From NCBI GenBank assembly GCA_046296295.1, contig JBKBLG010000006.1, forward strand, positions 1 to 64,000: a stretch of DNA of 64,000 bases, written 5' to 3'. This DNA is from UBA10646 sp046296295 (GTDB taxonomy: Bacteria > Bacteroidota > Bacteroidia > Chitinophagales > Chitinophagaceae). Every line of letters starts with the position of its first letter. Positions within the stretch are counted from its first letter, which is position 1. The notes under the pieces are model-generated. The model did not search any database. It was not told where the DNA came from and saw only the letters and a list, made by a program, of their open reading frames with translations. Shown one piece after another: positions 63,307-64,000 of the stretch. A program made the position numbers and the translations under genes.

Positions 63307-63345
63307 AAAGAGCTCAATCAACATCATAAATTGGGCTCTTTTTTC
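63307..63345 (+). terminator. hppD terminator
   Basis: AAAGAGCTCAAT (63307-63318) pairs with ATTGGGCTCTTT (63330-63341), one G-T pair, and a run of T follows. Confidence 0.85.
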
Positions 63346-63460
63346 GTTGAAACCAGTAGCTCTTTACTTCATTATTGAAGATAGAAGTTGTATTTTGCTT
63401 GCCATTGCTGCTCGCCTGAAAACACCATCAACATTGTATACAAGCATAAGCTATTTATTG

Positions 63461-64000
63461 ATGATGCGTTTTGTAGTTCTGAAGTTGCTAGCTGTAGTGC
63501 TACTATTGGTGTTAACATTTACCGTAAGGGCACAAAATAATAGAATAAGCGACCATAATAAGATTGGATGGATGGCAGGTTTTGTAACTTTTCAAGTGCA
63601 TCCGAAATGGGGTTTTCACAACGAATATCAGTTCCGTAGAGCCGATTATTTTAAGCATTGGCAACAAGGCTTGTTTCGGGTGGGGGTGAGCTATCAACTG
63701 GCTAAAGATGTGCTTGTACGATTAGGGGGGGCTTACGTAAATACTTATAATTACGGAGAAATTCCGATACAAGCTGCGGGTAAAACGTTTCAAGAGTTAC
63801 GAGCTTTTCAAATGATACAGCTTACAGATAAAAAGGGTGGGTTAGACTTACACCATCGTTTTATGCTTGAGCAACGTTGGGTTGGTGCTTACTCAAACGG
63901 AGCATTAACAAAGCCCGATAAAACGGTATATACCAATCGATTGCGCTACTTGTTTCGAATGCAGTTACCTTTATCTGGTACGAAGACAACGGGCAAGCAA
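63461..64000 (+). CDS. DUF2490 family outer-membrane protein, 3' end beyond window
   Basis: An open frame of 180 codons running off the window edge. Two adjacent ATGs (63461, 63464) start a signal peptide ending TVRAQ. The mature part (IGWMAGFVTFQVHPKWGFHNEYQFRRADYFKHWQQGLFRVGVSYQL, then LDLHHRFMLEQRWVGAY, TNRLRYLFRMQLPL; split here by commas) has the alternating beta pattern of the DUF2490 family of putative outer-membrane barrels. The signal-peptide codons FTVR are formed by repeat copy 63517. Function unknown; the gene is truncated only by the window. Confidence 0.75.
   Translation, partial: MMRFVVLKLLAVVLLLVLTFTVRAQNNRISDHNKIGWMAGFVTFQVHPKWGFHNEYQFRRADYFKHWQQGLFRVGVSYQLAKDVLVRLGGAYVNTYNYGEIPIQAAGKTFQELRAFQMIQLTDKKGGLDLHHRFMLEQRWVGAYSNGALTKPDKTVYTNRLRYLFRMQLPLSGTKTTGKQ

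Larger units (their letters stand above)
1909..63529. repeat. dispersed 13-bp repeat family CCTTRCGGYAAAT (32 exact copies)
   Basis: First bases of exact copies. Forward CCTTACGGTAAAT: 1909, 10645, 16353, 18779, 23068, 26730, 36022, 41132, 59203. Its reverse complement: 8118, 19185, 27149, 32711, 37983, 53370, 55409, 63517. CCTTACGGCAAAT: 17040, 28358, 35691, 43143, 55249; reverse 5653, 11680. CCTTGCGGTAAAT: 11461, 61468; reverse 6144, 10563, 18261, 23082, 28316, 46197. Near-copies: 12387, 22348, 33504, 40990, 49769, 52470. Versions with one extra central G: 17996, 24758, 45663, 62448. The core TTAC-G-GTAA is an interrupted palindrome; the variable R and Y sit at paired positions. Copies occur in both orientations with no fixed period. 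Expectation for this degenerate 13-mer in 64 kb is about 0.01. Confidence 0.9.

Noticed and set aside
1909..63529. Reading the 13-bp repeats as a CRISPR array or transposon ends
   Set aside because: Copies are too short, irregularly spaced, in both orientations, and have neither uniform spacers nor flanking duplications or transposase genes.

Overview
The window is a gene-dense chromosomal segment of a Bacteroidota bacterium, most likely of the Chitinophagaceae (Chitinophagales). Pointers are the recurring TAnnTTTG minus-7 promoter element, a C-terminal type IX secretion sorting domain on a large M36 peptidase, a head-GIN (DUF2807) protein, the L28-L33-DUF4295 trio, a ligase/ligase-associated exonuclease pair, BshC (bacillithiol) and many MKQ..AQ-type signal peptides. 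No prophage, insertion sequence, rRNA or CRISPR array is visible. I could run no database search, so family names rest on motif recognition.

Layout. 0-6 kb: small secreted proteins, a periplasmic ligand-binding protein, a 57-residue DUF2256 protein, and the exonuclease/ATP-dependent ligase pair, followed by a decayed reading frame. 6.5-10.3 kb (minus strand): tdk-ccmB-ccmC-ccmD-glutamate dehydrogenase. 10.3-18.8 kb: a conserved hypothetical, waaA, then a nucleotide-sugar block (aminotransferase, UDP-glucose dehydrogenase, UDP-glucuronate decarboxylase, a WbpA/TviB-type dehydrogenase, RmlD). 18.8-32.7 kb: tRNA-Gln, rpoB, an M36 peptidase, a GT14 glycosyltransferase, and rpoC; rpoB and rpoC are therefore about 5.3 kb apart instead of adjacent. 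32.8-44.2 kb: OmpH-like protein, transporters (APC, Amt, dicarboxylate/amino acid symporter, MFS), heptose-phosphate kinase, a candidate structured RNA, an aminotransferase, DedA and a GT9 heptosyltransferase-like protein. 44.2-46.3 kb: an M13 peptidase lipoprotein broken by a one-base frameshift in a run of five C. 46.4-53 kb: hybrid histidine kinase, CheR, CheB, receiver-kinase and TrmH. 53-64 kb: small proteins, rocD, rpmB-rpmG-DUF4295, ftsY, rimO, bshC, purK-purE, hppD and the start of a DUF2490 protein.

Themes. waaA, rfaE1, GT9 and the sugar-nucleotide block together serve lipopolysaccharide and surface polysaccharide. The ccm genes serve cytochrome c maturation. Glutamate dehydrogenase, rocD, Amt and the symporters handle nitrogen and amino acids.

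The most unusual signal is not a gene. A 13-bp near-palindrome, CCTTRCGGYAAAT, occurs 32 times exactly (both orientations) in 64 kb, against an expectation well below one, with about a dozen further near-copies. Fifteen copies lie in the small intergenic fraction, often next to stop codons, terminators or leaders. The coding copies repeatedly fall in signal-peptide codons. A sister motif with no central base (ATTTACGTAAGT) is also over-represented. I know of no described role for this element.
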